Assembly: GCA_024138015.1 (NCBI GenBank)
Contig: JAMXBB010000004.1
Location: 111,526,077 to 111,590,076 of the forward strand
DNA from: Lumnitzera littorea
Lineage: Eukaryota; Streptophyta; Magnoliopsida; Myrtales; Combretaceae
Direction of reading: 5' to 3'
DNA length: 64,000 nucleotides
Positions 46,916 through 59,544 of this stretch are shown one piece after another (the first letter of the stretch is position 1; every line of letters begins with the position of its first letter). The notes beneath the pieces were generated by a model. That model made no database searches. It saw nothing but the letters and a program-made list of their open reading frames with translations, and was not told the DNA's origin. Both the position numbers and the translations under genes were made by a program.

Positions 46916-47514
46916 AGAACGTCAGGAGCTTATTGGATTGAGGAGTCGACATTGGAATTTTAGGATCTCGACTTACGTAGCTTTGTCAGATGAGATCTAA
47001 GTGTTGTGATGGACAATGGTAGTTCGGTTGTGAGCTTGGAACGTTAAATGGAGTTGCGTATGTTGGATTAAATTTGGATTTTTGGTTGTGTGAATTAGTG
47101 GTGAAAGGACATATTGGCTTTGTTGTGTTTTATGAATTGTAGCGGTGCAGGTGAAATGTGTTTGGGGAATTGTATACTTAAAAAAACGTGTTTTAGTCGA
47201 TTCGCCAACATAAGATTTATAAACTCACAATCGTATATTCCGTATCAAAGATACGATTATGATTTTTCAAATATTGAACTTAACTTTTACAAACCTTACT
47301 TAATTAGGGCTTTCTATTTTTTCAAGGCCTGATCCGATCCAATTAGATATAATCCAATAACTTATTTAATAAATCCTAAGTTTATTCTAGTCCAATATAA
47401 ATTAGATAAAAATTTATTTTAAATCGGACTGGGCCAAAATTATTTTAATAAATCCCAACTCTCAAATGACTTGATAATTTATTAAATTAATCACACATTG
47501 TTATCTGATTTGAT

Positions 47515-47650
47515 CTTAAACGATCCGATGCGACTCAGTACGACATGATTTGACTCGATACGACTTGATACAATTCAACGTAATTCGATACGATACAACT
47601 CGACTTAACTCAATACGACTTGATTCGATATAATATGACTCGATTCTCTT
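47515..47650. repeat. ~10-bp minisatellite of TACGACTTGA-like units
   Basis: Units such as ACTCGATACGACTTGATAC repeat about a dozen times. The sister LTRs at 23960 and 29650 have only one or two such units. Confidence 0.85.
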
Positions 47651-49805
47651 TTTTTATTTTTTCATTTTTCTTCATTTTTTTCTTTTATTTTTCGTTTTTT
47701 TTTTTTAATTTTCAATCTAGCTCAACTAATAATGAAAAATGGTAAAAATGAAGTGCCTATACTAACATATCAATCTCAGCTAACTTAGACTTCTCATTTG
47801 CTCACTCAAAGTATGACTTACATAGGCTATAGCCAGTAATTCACATAATATAAATATTGTTTTAATACTCATATAATTATCTTATATAAACTTTATTATG
47901 TAATTCTTTATGTTATCTTTAGCCTAGGGTTTTATTATATTTAATTATTCAGGTTTTTAAGTTTTTTTACAATTATTTTTAATTTAAGCTAAGTTCCAAT
48001 TTAGTTTATGAATCGGTTTTCAAATCAAGTTTTAATTCAGTTTCCAATTACGAGTTTTACACACAAAACCTACTCATTCCAAACCATTATGTGAAATTAA
48101 TCACATTACACTTGAATATCTTAAATTTCGTATTTAGTTTTTAACTAGTATTCTAGTTCATACAATACACCCAAATCCTAATTTAACTATCAAATTAGCT
48201 TCTAATGTAAGAAAAATTTGCATTTTTCATACGTTATCTAAATTTAAGTCTCATATCAAAATTATTATTATTAATTTTAACCTAATATTTTTTACTTATT
48301 AATTTCTTATATACTCATATTATGCATTATTACATAATTCACACTTAAACACATATTATAACATTTTCAGCACTACAATTATCATCTTTCATCACCAACA
48401 ATTTATCAAAATGCTTAATTATTCTCTAAATAAGGATTTATACCTAATTAATCCTCAAGTGACAAAATTAGCTTAATTATACCTTAACATTATTCATCAC
48501 ATAATACATACTTCTAACACTTCAAATACTATAAATATCATACTACATTAAAAATTAACATCCTAAAACACTTAGATATACACTAAACCAGTATTTTTAT
48601 CAATTTGCCATTAAATTACTAAATTAAGCCGAAAATCACTCTTTTTGTATAATTTTGAGGCCTAAAAAATATCTAAAATTTTTAAAAACTAATTTTTAAA
48701 AAATCTCTTTACAAAACTATTTTAAATATTCTAAATAGCCTACATAAGAATTTTTGGCCCAAAACTACACTTTTAAGGTTCTTTATTTATAAATCGAAAA
48801 TAAACTCGCGTTTTAAGATTTCTTAAGCATCATATATTTTCATATATAAATTCATCAAACTAATTTTTTTTATAAATCTACATACAAAAAAACCTCGAAA
48901 TACAAAATTTCATAATTTTTTTAAACATATTTAGTAATTTTACTAAATTAAACAAAATCCGGTTAGAAGTCAGACTTACCTATTCAATTAGCTTCCGGCT
49001 ACTAGTGGTGGCTCTAGGTGTATCAGTAAGGTGGGGCAATAGTAGTAAGGTATGGTGGTGGCAGCCATCCTTCTCCAAGTAGTCATTGATCGTAGGTTGT
49101 CTCCTAAATCCTTAATTGCTCATAATTTTTGCTATTTTTTGTATAAATACTTAACTCTCTCTTTCTGGTCTCTCTCTATTTTTTTCTGATTATTAATTCA
49201 CCAAAATGAATTGAAGTTCAGTCTTTTTGAATTTATAGAGTTGCCTTGATAATTTGTTGAATTAATTATTAACATTTGTTCCTTATCTTCTTCCATTTTG
49301 CTTTCTTTTTTTTTTAAATTTAATTAGTTAAAAGTTTTGTTCTTTTAATCCCAGCATGCTACAACCAAGATTTGGACAATTTCACATTTTTTCTAATTTT
49401 TATTTGATATTTAAATAATTTTATTTAATAATTTAGTATTATTTTAGCATATTTCAAATATTTTAAGTAATTTCAGGTATTTTTATTCACACATAAATAT
49501 ATATATGATACCAATAAATACTCATAAATATTATTCAAGTTATTTTATGATTTTTAATATGAATATAATTTATCTCTATCAATTCGTTACTTATTGAAAC
49601 TTGTTTTACGTGCATTCGATAAATAATTAAATATTATAATAATTAATTATTTTATTATTTATTTTCTTAAATCCAAACTCATGGAATCACTTTTATTAAT
49701 ATTCTTAATTTTGTTGTAAAATTTAGACTTAATCGGATAAGTTATCCAATCGCCTTAAATTTTATAGACTAAAGGCCAAACACCTAATTGAGGACTTATA
49801 AATAA

Positions 49806-51227
49806 GAGCATTTATATATGTATAAGTGAGTTGAGAATTGAGGGACTGGGTGTGGTTTTTTTTGTATTATTCCTTCGAAGTGAGGGGGAGAGGAAATAAA
49901 GAGAGTAAACAAAGTATAGGGGGATAAGAGAGAGAAATGGTTGCATTAAGTGAACGAGAATAGCAGAATTTAATATTATATTGATATACGTTTAAACAGG
50001 TTCATTCTATTTAGTATGCCAATATATTTCAAGTTAGGTTCGTGCATACCATATTGCATCACAATCAGCCGTAAGAAAAACTTAAATTCATTTACTTGTT
50101 TAGGTAATTAATAGCCTTAGTTTAGTATTAAGGTTTACTTCATATATCTTATAGGTGCATTGCATTTGAACCCTGGGTAAGTTTATGCATCCATGAGTTT
50201 ATCTCCTTAACTTTCTTGGTTTAAAATATCCTTTAGGTTCAAGCATTAAGTCATGATTAGATTCATCAAACAGATTAGCTTAAAGTTGAAGCTACTTATG
50301 CTATATGTGTTTTGGTACTTCAAGGCAAAAGGTTCAACCTAAGCTTACTTAAGGCACATGCAAGTATCTATATGATATCGAGCTAATTCGAATTTGTTCA
50401 TAAAGTCTATCAACTTTAGGATTATTTTAAGCAAACTTAATAGCTTATCATTTTGGAATTGAGTTCATCCTATCTTTAAAACTTGTCATGTACGTACCTT
50501 TCTTCAAACATCTCACTTATGATTGCTTCCTATTCAAGAGTCTTAAGCTTGAAAGTTTGAGGTATAATCATTATAGAGAGCTAAAGTTGTTATATTAATA
50601 TATTGGGCTAAGTTACTATTTATTTAGCTTGACTCTTTAGGTTAAGTGATAAAGCCCAGGAAGTTGAGTTTAAATTTAGGATTATTTAGAGAGATTTGGC
50701 TTAATGGGTTCAAAACAAGGACCATTAGACTGGTCTATCTATCTCCAATCTTTCCTAAACAAGCTCATGTACCATGAGAAAAACTATTAGCCTTAAGCTC
50801 TTGTAAACTCATCCTAAATAATTATGGAATGAGTAAAACTTTATCTCGTTCGTTAATCACCAAGACGATTCAACGGATCTCATCAAGCCTAAGAGCCTAT
50901 AAATACTCAATCATTCTTGCTTATTTATAAACTTGCTAGAGATCAAAGAAACGATATTCCATTGTAAATCCTCTACTCTTTACGATCAAACAACATTCAG
51001 GCAAAAGAATGATCTCAGCTGCTCGAGAACTACAAGATTGACATCCTGGGTTCTCTTACTTATTACTTGTACATTTAAGACTCCGAGGTTGCCTGTTCCT
51101 CCTTCTTACCATTTTCTTTTCAATCATCTTATAAGTGTCATCTCTATGTTACTACTCTGAGGTCACATATAATGTGATACTTGTGCGACTTGCACGCAAT
51201 CGTTCCAGTCAGAACCTCCCATCTACA
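49806..51227 (+). repeat. LTR-D 5' LTR
   Basis: Only the last ~200 bp can be checked against the 3' copy at 62600-62806. A TATA box at 50896-50906 lies ~330 bp before the end, consistent with an LTR promoter. The start is set to the end of the LTR-A copy 4 duplication and is uncertain. Confidence 0.5.
50896..50906 (+). promoter_or_regulatory. TATA box of LTR-D
   Basis: CCTATAAATAC in the expected position within the putative 5' LTR. Confidence 0.55.
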
Positions 51228-51246
51228 TTTTGGTGACTCAATTAGG
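51228..51246 (+). other. LTR-D primer binding site region
   Basis: TTTTGGTGACTCAATTAGG directly follows the LTR end. The phrase TGGTGACTC is a known form in large plant Ty3/gypsy elements, but the matching tRNA was not verified. Confidence 0.5.
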
Positions 51247-51267
51247 ATAAAGAGCAATATTAAAGCT

Positions 51268-51489
51268 ATGGCACCTCTTAAGAAGAGAATGGCTATTAAA
51301 AATAATGCTATCTCTTAGGAATAAGATATCAATGTTAAATGAGTTAAGTAAGACCCACCTCCACCACCTCAAGATAATTCAATCTATAAGCCCCTTCAAG
51401 ACACTATGGAGGTGATGCAAGCTATGCAAATGGGAAAAAAAGCCTTGAATCATTTCATAGCTATGTTTACTCCTTTCATGACAATCTGA
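51268..51489 (+). pseudogene. LTR-D gag-like start (decayed)
   Basis: An ATG 41 bp after the LTR opens MAPLKKRMAIKNNAIS and then meets four stops. Afterwards the same frame reads DPPPPPQDNSIYKPLQD and TMEVMQAMQMGKKALNHFIA before another stop. Position after the primer site and the Pro-rich then helical composition suit a gag N-terminus, but no conserved motif confirms it. Confidence 0.4.
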
Positions 51490-51827
51490 TTGCCTTTATT
51501 ATTATGTAACATGGATTAACTTTGCCAAACCTTATTATTGCTACACAAATAGGTGCTACCCCCTCTACTCAACTAACTTACCCTCCTACTACTAAAAAAG
51601 AGATACCTCAAAGGGGGTACTCTTCAAGGAAGAGTTACACAGACGATGCAAACTGTATAGGAGATCATAAGGTCATGAATTAGTTCCTAGCCATGTTCTT
51701 AGTTCATATTAAAGTTAGCTGCTACTGCTTCCTTATAGTAAAAGTGACTTTGCTAAGCTCCATTACTACTGCTAAGCCTTACTTAAAAACTTAAAGATCG
51801 AGAAACCTTCCCGGCACAAAGTAGTCT

Positions 51828-51980
51828 TCAAGCCTAGGCAATACGTAGGCATCTCGGCTTACATGCCTCAAGCCTAGGCAATGCCTTGACATCTTGGCTT
51901 CCACCTCTTAAGCCTAGGCAGTGCCATAGTATATAGGCTTCTACCTCTCAAGCTAAGGCAATACCCTGGCATCCACATCC
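51828..51980. repeat. 40-bp tandem repeat, ~3.8 units
   Basis: Units start TCAAGCCTAGGCAATRCC and contain GGCATCT-GGCTT, at 51828, 51868 and 51908, then a partial unit. Confidence 0.9.
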
Positions 51981-54900
51981 TTACATTACTATTGCTTTAA
52001 AGCGTGGGATGTCTTCAATTAAGTTCACAAAAAAGTGACTTATGCGATTAAACAACACGTAAACAAACATTGTTGTTGGCTAGTAAGAGTATGGACTCCT
52101 TACATGATGAAAAGACAAGCATGTATAATGTAGACTAGTAAGAGCATTGCTTCCTAAGCACATTGTAAGTTGTCACAGTTAAGTAAGACAATTCTGAGTA
52201 GTTAAGTAGTGAGAAATACCTCATCGAGTAATGAAAGAGAATTATCGATCTTAGACAATGAATGCCATTATTGTTGCTTTAGCATGATTGAATACTTTCT
52301 CGAAAGGGATCACTTAAATATTATCTTTGCAAGTGAGAGCTTTTGCTCTTATGCTCGAGATGACTCTAGAAGCTCTTTAAATCATAATAATCTAAGTAAC
52401 CTTATGTTTATGACAACCCTCTAGGTGGCTCATTAGATCATAAGGTTTAAGCAGCCTTAAATGCTACAAGCTTAAGGACCTACGAGAACACCAATTAAAA
52501 TGACTCTCGTTATTGTAGATAAGTGAAGGCATTGCCTCCTAAGCGTGCAATGATTTGTACATGATTTAATGACTTTTGCTACCAAGAAAACTTTGAGTGG
52601 CATCGTGAGATGAGACAACGCAACAAATTTAACAAAGCATAAAGTTCCTTCCAATGAAGGAACAATTACTTGAGTTGCTACTTAGTCTCAACAAGACATG
52701 TTAGCAACTAAAGGAGGAGGGATATCAATAGTATAGCGCACTGCTCACGTCCATATTCACTTGACAAGTAATGCACCAACATAAATACTAATCTCAACCC
52801 CCTTTCCTTGATTGGTACATAAGTGACAAGAGTATCGTCAACTACTTTATGGGGATCCATTTGTTTCTTTAATGTCATCATTATCACCACCATTGCCATC
52901 TTTTGAATATACCAAGGATTCCTTATAATCTACTAAGTTTAAATCACCAATGTACCACAAAGGAACTTTGTTTGAGAGCTTAATAGACTCTCATAGTTTT
53001 CCATTAGAAATCGAAGTAATAGTAATGTTAGTTCGACCTCAGTTATGCAACTTCAGAAGTTTGACAACATCTTCAAATACTAAAGTAACTCTCTCCATAA
53101 AGTAATAAAGATGTGGGTTTGAGTACTCTATTAAGAGATGATGATCTAGCATAATCCCTTCTTGCTCATGTATAGGAATCACTGTCGAGTAGAAATAATG
53201 ATGACATGAAGGATACTACACTCATCACATTTCCATCTTGCTTATTGTAGGGACTGTAGTTAAGTGAAAGTAGTGATGGCATAAAGGGTCCTACCCTTCT
53301 TTAAGAAAATCACATGCTTAGGCTTTACGGTCTTCTTCAGTGATAAAATAAGTGTTTACTTAAAGCTCTCTGCAAATGAAGTTCTCATTAAGCAAGGCTA
53401 GCTAAGACCTATCACTTACAAGGTTCATTATGTATAAGTCATGCTATTATTGGGGCTCACTACACTTTAAGCCTCTTTACTTAAGGCATGTAGCACTTGA
53501 GGCCTAGCAAGTCTTCTTTAATGGTGATCTTATATTCTCCTAAAGTCTCATCGTAGAAGAAGATTGTTGTCCGTGAACCTTGCATCGCTTGATGCTTAGT
53601 GAGGTATTCTGCATTCAGAGCTTCCTATACCAGGTGCTCATTGCATTTAAGGCCTATTAGGGCCTATTGCACTTGAGGCTTTCTTACTCGAGACTTCTCC
53701 TGTAAAGTTTGCTATGCTTAGAGCTTGCTTGCTCAAGGCTACTTGATTAAGGCCTATTGAACTTGAAACCTGTTAAGACTTGTCATGCTTGAAGCTTTCT
53801 CATTGGAAGTCAGTTCCCTGCTAGAGAATCACTTAGTCTACTTTGACTCTTAAAGTAGATATTGAGATTGGTTGGGGACATTACTAATTATGGGAGTACG
53901 CCTACAAGAATAAGAGAGAAAGTAAGCAAGACAAGACATACATGGTATTCAAAAATAAAAATATAAAATAAAAGGGGGAAAAGAAGAACAATTGAAGCAA
54001 AATCTAGATAATGGGAGAACTCTTACCATGCTTGTATCAATATTGAATTTTGTATATATGGATAATATCTTTTGAAACTTTGGATGCTTCACCGTGAAAT
54101 GATAGCCTTAAATACTTCCATTCCATTTTTATGTAGGAACCATAATTAAGTAGAAGTGATAACAGCATAAAGGACTTTAGTTTTCTTTGCAATATACTTC
54201 ACCCAATCATCCCATCTTGAAGGTGGCTCCTTCAAGAATACAAATTGGACATTAGAGAGAAGTAACTTTCTCCTCTCGTTTTTTAAGTGAAACGTTAAAT
54301 CTCCTTTGATGATATCTCTAAAATCAACATGAGGCTTACGCTCGATAGACTAGAGACTCTCATCAATGCAAAGTGTTGTGCAGGTTTCTTAGCATTTGGC
54401 TTTGTCCTATAATGTATCTTTAGAGATGGTTTTATCAAACCACATGTCCCTAGGACTTGAGATTGGTGATGAGTGTTTATCTTGATGTACTAACAAGTCT
54501 TTCAGCTTCACTATCTCTTTACTTCGACTTAGATTGGTTTTCTTCTTTTTTGCCATTAAGAATGCAAAATCACTTTATTCTCTGAGTGGAGAAACTGACA
54601 TTCAACAAACTACAAAAGTTGCACCACTATTGTCAAAGCAAGTTGAATTTGCTGTTGAACGGTACAATTTGAGGAGCTAATGTTTCAATAATGAAGGCTG
54701 TTATCTTTTATTTATTGTGATAAAAGAAAAAAAAATGAAAAAATGAAAAATAAGAAATATATGGGGACAATCGTCAACCACAATCAAATTCAACAAGTAT
54801 CAATGTAATAGTAACAAAGGAAAATACAAGAAAGAATAGAAATCTTTACATATATGAGTAAAGCAAAGCCCTACTATGTTTAATCCATTGATTGCATTTG

Positions 54901-55148
54901 TTGGTTACATATGTCATAGTTAGTATTTTTTGTTGGCACATATGAATCGGATTTGAGATTGGGAAGAAGTCAAATGTGAAAATCCAAGAATTAGATGTGA
55001 TTTGAAGTTATGTGATCTTGAGAAGAATCTAACAAAATTGGTTTTAAAGGAAAAAAAAATCAAATCATAAGTCATAATTTTTGTGGAAAAGAAGATAGAA
55101 ATTACAGACTAAATTATTGTTGTTAAACCACAATTGCTTACCTAACAG
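51981..55148. other. Non-coding interior of LTR-D
   Basis: No family-supported frame. Between about 53400 and 53830 phrases of the type CTTGAGGCCTATTGCACTTG recur irregularly, a degenerate repeat cluster. Confidence 0.45.
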
Positions 55149-55560
55149 TGTGTTTGGCAAATTTAGGAAGGGATGAAATGAATAGAAATGAGTAGAAATG
55201 AAGAGAAAAGAAAAGAGTGGAAATAAGAAAAAAAGAAACTTTACTTATATTTTGTGTTTGGATACTTAAGAAGGAAATGGAAAGAAATGAAAGGAAACAA
55301 GTGATCTAATAGATTATATTACTTATATTTTTCTTTTAGCAAACTTAAATAATAAGGGTGTTTTTGTAACTTTAAAATGTTTCCATCCATTTTTACCACT
55401 TTCTTCCCAAAATTGGAGAGAAACATAATGGCTTTATTAATGGAAACATTTCCTCTTTTCCATTCTTCTCTTTAGGTTTTTATATCTATTTTAAATTACC
55501 AAATACACAATTTCTACTCTTTTCCATTGAATTCATTCCATTTCTATCGATCCAAACACA
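55149..55560. mobile_element. MITE with TGTGTTTGG ends
   Basis: Terminal inverted repeats TGTGTTTGGCAA and, at the other end, GATCCAAACACA (complement TGTGTTTGGATC) bound ~412 bp. The subterminal regions are also mirror-like (GAATAGAAATGAGTAG against CTACTCTTTTCCATTGAATTC). It is non-coding. TIRs of this form occur in plant hAT- and Harbinger-type MITEs, and the superfamily was not determined. Confidence 0.65.
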
Positions 55561-57398
55561 GTATATGATAAGAAATCACAAGCATCATTGTTAAAATCTA
55601 ATCAATGCCTTCTTCTTAATTCAAGTCAATGATAAGCTTGTATTTCTTGCCTTAAAAAAAAGGAAAGAAAAAGGAGAGAGAGAGAGAGAGAGAGCCTGTA
55701 AGGAGATGAAGGGATAATCAAAAGGAAGAAGCAACTCACTCAGAGAACGATAGTCAATGACATATTTTAGCCGTTCGACAATGGAAAGAGGCAATCATAC
55801 ACTCAAGATGGAATAATGGAAAGGGAGGTAAGTTTGTTAAAAGAAGAAAAAATGAGTTTTTTAAAAGAAGGTACTCATTGGTTGGACTGGTTCTATAGCT
55901 ATGAAGAAAATTTGTTGGTGTTGTGGTAATTCTGTATTGTTTATGTTTGGATGTGATGGCATACTTCTATTTCCTATAAAGAAAAGGAAAGGCAATGAAA
56001 CATAAGAAAATATACTTGAAGAAATTCAAACAAAAAAGAAAGAAAGGAGACAAAAAGAAAGAAAAAGTAGTGTTAAAACACATAGGCAAGGAGCTTTATA
56101 CCATTGGAGAATTTGGCTATGGGATACTTAATAGGCCATCTCAATAGAGAGTGGACGCGAGAGTTTATATAAGGAATAGCAGATGGAAAGTTTCAAAGAA
56201 GAAAGAAATGAACGAAAAGCTCCCTCAATGGTCTTTTTTGTATTTAGAACATTTTTTTTTTTGAGAGATGAAAATAAATAAGAGATACTTTAAGCTATGA
56301 AAGTTTATGTCATCCTTGATTAATCTATCGAAAAATTAGACTTCTATAGCCTATAAAAGAAAGAGAAAAAGAAACATGAGATATAAGGTAGGAATTTTAA
56401 AATAAAGTGCAAGGAAAAGTCTATGAATTGATCAACTACGATGTCCAAAAAGAATGGAAAGAAATAAAGGAAGAAGAAGATTTTTTGGAATTACTCAATG
56501 GGCTTATTCATTTGCACTTGTTTGTTAGAACAAATGGAGTGTTAACAAATTCATTAATAACTTCATGTTTCGTGTTTCTTCGATTAAAGAGCCCCCAATG
56601 TGCTAGGAAGGAGACTTGATAAATATTGAGACAACTCATACTTATCTTCGATGGAGTATAGCAATTTGAGTTATTGACTCTCTTAATACACTTGTTCGTC
56701 TGAACTCAATCGAGAACTATAGTTTTAATGGTGCAAACTTGAAGTAGGAAAAAAAAAGAAAAAAGAAAAAGAAGAAGAAAAGTTGATGACTTGAACAAAC
56801 ATATAGTCAACATGATGGGGTTGACGAAGATAAATAATAATGTAGTGGATGAATATAGTTGATCCAAATTCCAAATTTTGCGGAGTTGTTTGATATGGAT
56901 TCTAGATTTGAAGAGAGATGAATAGTGTTACAATATAGAAGAAGTATGGCATGGGCAAGTGAATAATCAAAATAAAAGATTCAGGAAGATTTAGTTTCTA
57001 TTGTTGGAAACAAAAAAGGAAGAAACTAGTTGAAATATTGTTCTACTGTATGGAGATGTGACTTGAAGTAGCATTTTCCTAAGCAACCTAATATAAAAGG
57101 CAAAAGAAAAGCGACCTTGGATCTAATCATCGTCATTTGAAAATGCACAGGGGATGCTTTTATCACTCGGTGATGACCACTTTGTGTCATGCATGGATGA
57201 AATGCATTAACCAATGAAAACACTTACACTAATGTTGAGACAAAAAAAAAAAAAAAAAACTTCCGATTAAAAGACATGCCCCACATATCATTTAAAAAAA
57301 AAAACAAACAATGGCCACTTTATGGGAACCAAGTGCCTCACAGATTTGTAATTGAAGGTAACGGGCATAAGTTAAGCCTTGTGTATCTATGAATAACT
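55561..57398. other. Interior of LTR-D, no gene seen
   Basis: A GA microsatellite lies at about 55674-55694. Short open frames (56407-56619 plus, 57026-57223 minus) have no recognisable domain or splice context. Confidence 0.45.
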
Positions 57399-59543
57399 AT
57401 AAGCCATACAATCAAAAGTTTGTAATTGAAATGTAAAGTTTAGAGTAATTGGATAAGTTCTTCGATCGAATCTAAACTATATGACAAAATTAGGAATATT
57501 GGTAAAAATAACCTTGTAAGTTTGAATTTAAGAAAATAAGTAATAAAATAATTAAATATCATAATATTGAATTATAGATATACTATTGGTTATTTATTGA
57601 AAATGTAGAAAACGAGTTCCGATAACTAATAAATCGATAGAAATAAATCATATGCATACTAAAAATCATAAAATAATATAAATAATATTTAAGTATATTT
57701 ACTTGTACTATATATGTATTTACATGTAGGTAAAAATATTTGAAATTATTTAAGATACCTAAAATAATACTAAATAATTAAAGAAAATTAGAGGAAAATC
57801 AAAGAAAAATTGGGAAAAAAGTGGAAATGTCCACAATCAGGTTATGGAAGCTAAGATCAAGTAGAAAAAAATTATCCAATCAAATTCACCCAAATAAAAA
57901 GCAAATTAAAAGAGGATAAATGACATTTGGCCCTCTAAAAATCAAAGGAAAGCCCTAAACCCTTCTATAAAATCAAAAATCACACCCCACAATTCATTTT
58001 GGTCAGATTGTTATCCAAAAAAAATAGAGAGAAACAAAAAAATGAGAGTTAAGAGTAGTTAGAAAAATTAGCAAAATTAATGTGCAATTAGAATTTAAGG
58101 AGATAACTTACAACCAACAGCCAGTTGGAAACCAACGGCAGCCACCACCATACCTTACCACCATCGTCCCTCTCTGCTAACATATATAGAGCCATCATTG
58201 GTAGCTAGAAGCTGATTGGATAGGTGAGTCCAATCTCCAACCTGATTTTGTTTAATTTAGTAAAATAATTAAATGTGTTTACAAAATTATGAAATTTAGT
58301 ATTATGGAGTTTTTATGTATGTAGATTTAAGGAAAAATATTAGTTTGATGAATTTATATCTGGAAATATATAGTGTTTAAGAAATCCTAAAACTCGAGTA
58401 TGTTTTCGATTTAGAAATAAATAACCTTAATAGTATAGTTTTGAGTTTAAAATTTTTGTGTAAGCTATTTAGAGTATACAAAACAGTGCTATGAAAAGAT
58501 TTTTTAGAAATTTATTTTTGAAAAATTTAGTTAATTTTTAAGCCTTTAAATCATATATATAAATAATGATTTTGGGCTAAATTAATGATTAAATATATAA
58601 TTATTGACCTAGTATGTAATTAGGTGTTTTAAGATACTAATAACTGATGTAATATGGTATTTATAATATTTAGAGTATTAGATGTGATTATTATGTATAT
58701 TATGTAGCGAATATATGTAAATTAATAATAGGTGAAATTGGAAATATAGTAAGTAGAAAATATTAGGTAAAAATTGATAATATAATAATAGTAAAATACA
58801 ATAAATTTGATATGGAACTTAAATTTAGGTAATTATATAAAAAATGTAAATTTTTCTCACATTAGGTAAATTTGATAGTTAAATTAAGATTATGATGTAT
58901 CGTATGGACTAGAATGCCTGTTAGGGACTAAAAGTGATATTTAGGATATCCGAATATAATGTAATTAATTTCACATTATGGTTCGAAACAAGTTCTTAGA
59001 GTTCCCGTATAACATTATAATTGAAAACTAAATTAGAACTTGATTCAAAAACGGATTTAAACACTAGCCTAGAATAGATCGGTAATAAGTAATATCTATA
59101 TATTTGAAAAATCACATTAAAACATAATTTAAAGCCTATATGTCATAAGGATATAAATACTAAAATAGTACTTATATTATAGAACATGCAGAGACAAATT
59201 GACTTGCGATAAGTCGAGTGAACAAACCAAGGATTTCAGGTAAGTTAGATTCAATATATCGCTGTATTTTGGAGTGTTATATTAAAGCATCAGAGGCTTA
59301 GAATTGTATGTGATTGTGTTTATAAGTAGTTATATGTGCATGTACTTATGATCTCTAATTACTTACTGAAAATTGATGTTGTGTTTGCTAAGTTGTTGTG
59401 AATTGAGTAGTGTAAGATTATTTAGTCACCTTAACCGAACTTAATTATAAGCAACCTAAATATTTCAATTAAATAGGCATTGCAACCCTTTAGGGGACTG
59501 TTAAGATTCTTCAACCAAATATCGACACCTTCAAAAAAGATAA
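57399..59543 (+). mobile_element. LTR-A inverted copy, truncated
   Basis: The reverse complement matches LTR-A from its outer end to about 750 bp short of the other end. Examples are CCAAATATCGACACCTTC near 59512 against the family GAAGGGGTCGGTATTTGG, and CTATAAAATC near 57966 as its TATA. It starts TATAAGCC (family TGTAAGCC). It stops exactly where copy 5 begins (TTCAAAAAAGATAA then TTGTTAC), so copy 5 interrupts it and the remainder is missing. Confidence 0.82.
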
Positions 59544-59544
59544 T

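Larger units (their letters stand above)
45182..47761 (-). mobile_element. Solo LTR of LTR-B family inside LTR-A copy 4
   Basis: It begins TATCGAGCCCT (family TGTCGAGCC) and ends GAAGTGCCTATA (family GAGTGTTTACA). LTR-A resumes on both sides. Flanking pentamers GTAAT and CTAAC are only weakly alike, as expected if the duplication was GTAAC. It shares GATTGCCTCGAAGGTA and the AAGATCAAATC block with 11250-11300. Confidence 0.8.
44185..49800 (-). mobile_element. LTR-A copy 4, split by a solo LTR-B
   Basis: It begins TGTCACGCCTCAAAGCG and ends GAGGACTTATA. An exact 5-bp duplication AATAA flanks it (44180-44184 and 49801-49805). Removing LTR-B (45182-47761) and one duplication leaves ~3.03 kb, the family length. 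There is no coding content. Confidence 0.9.
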
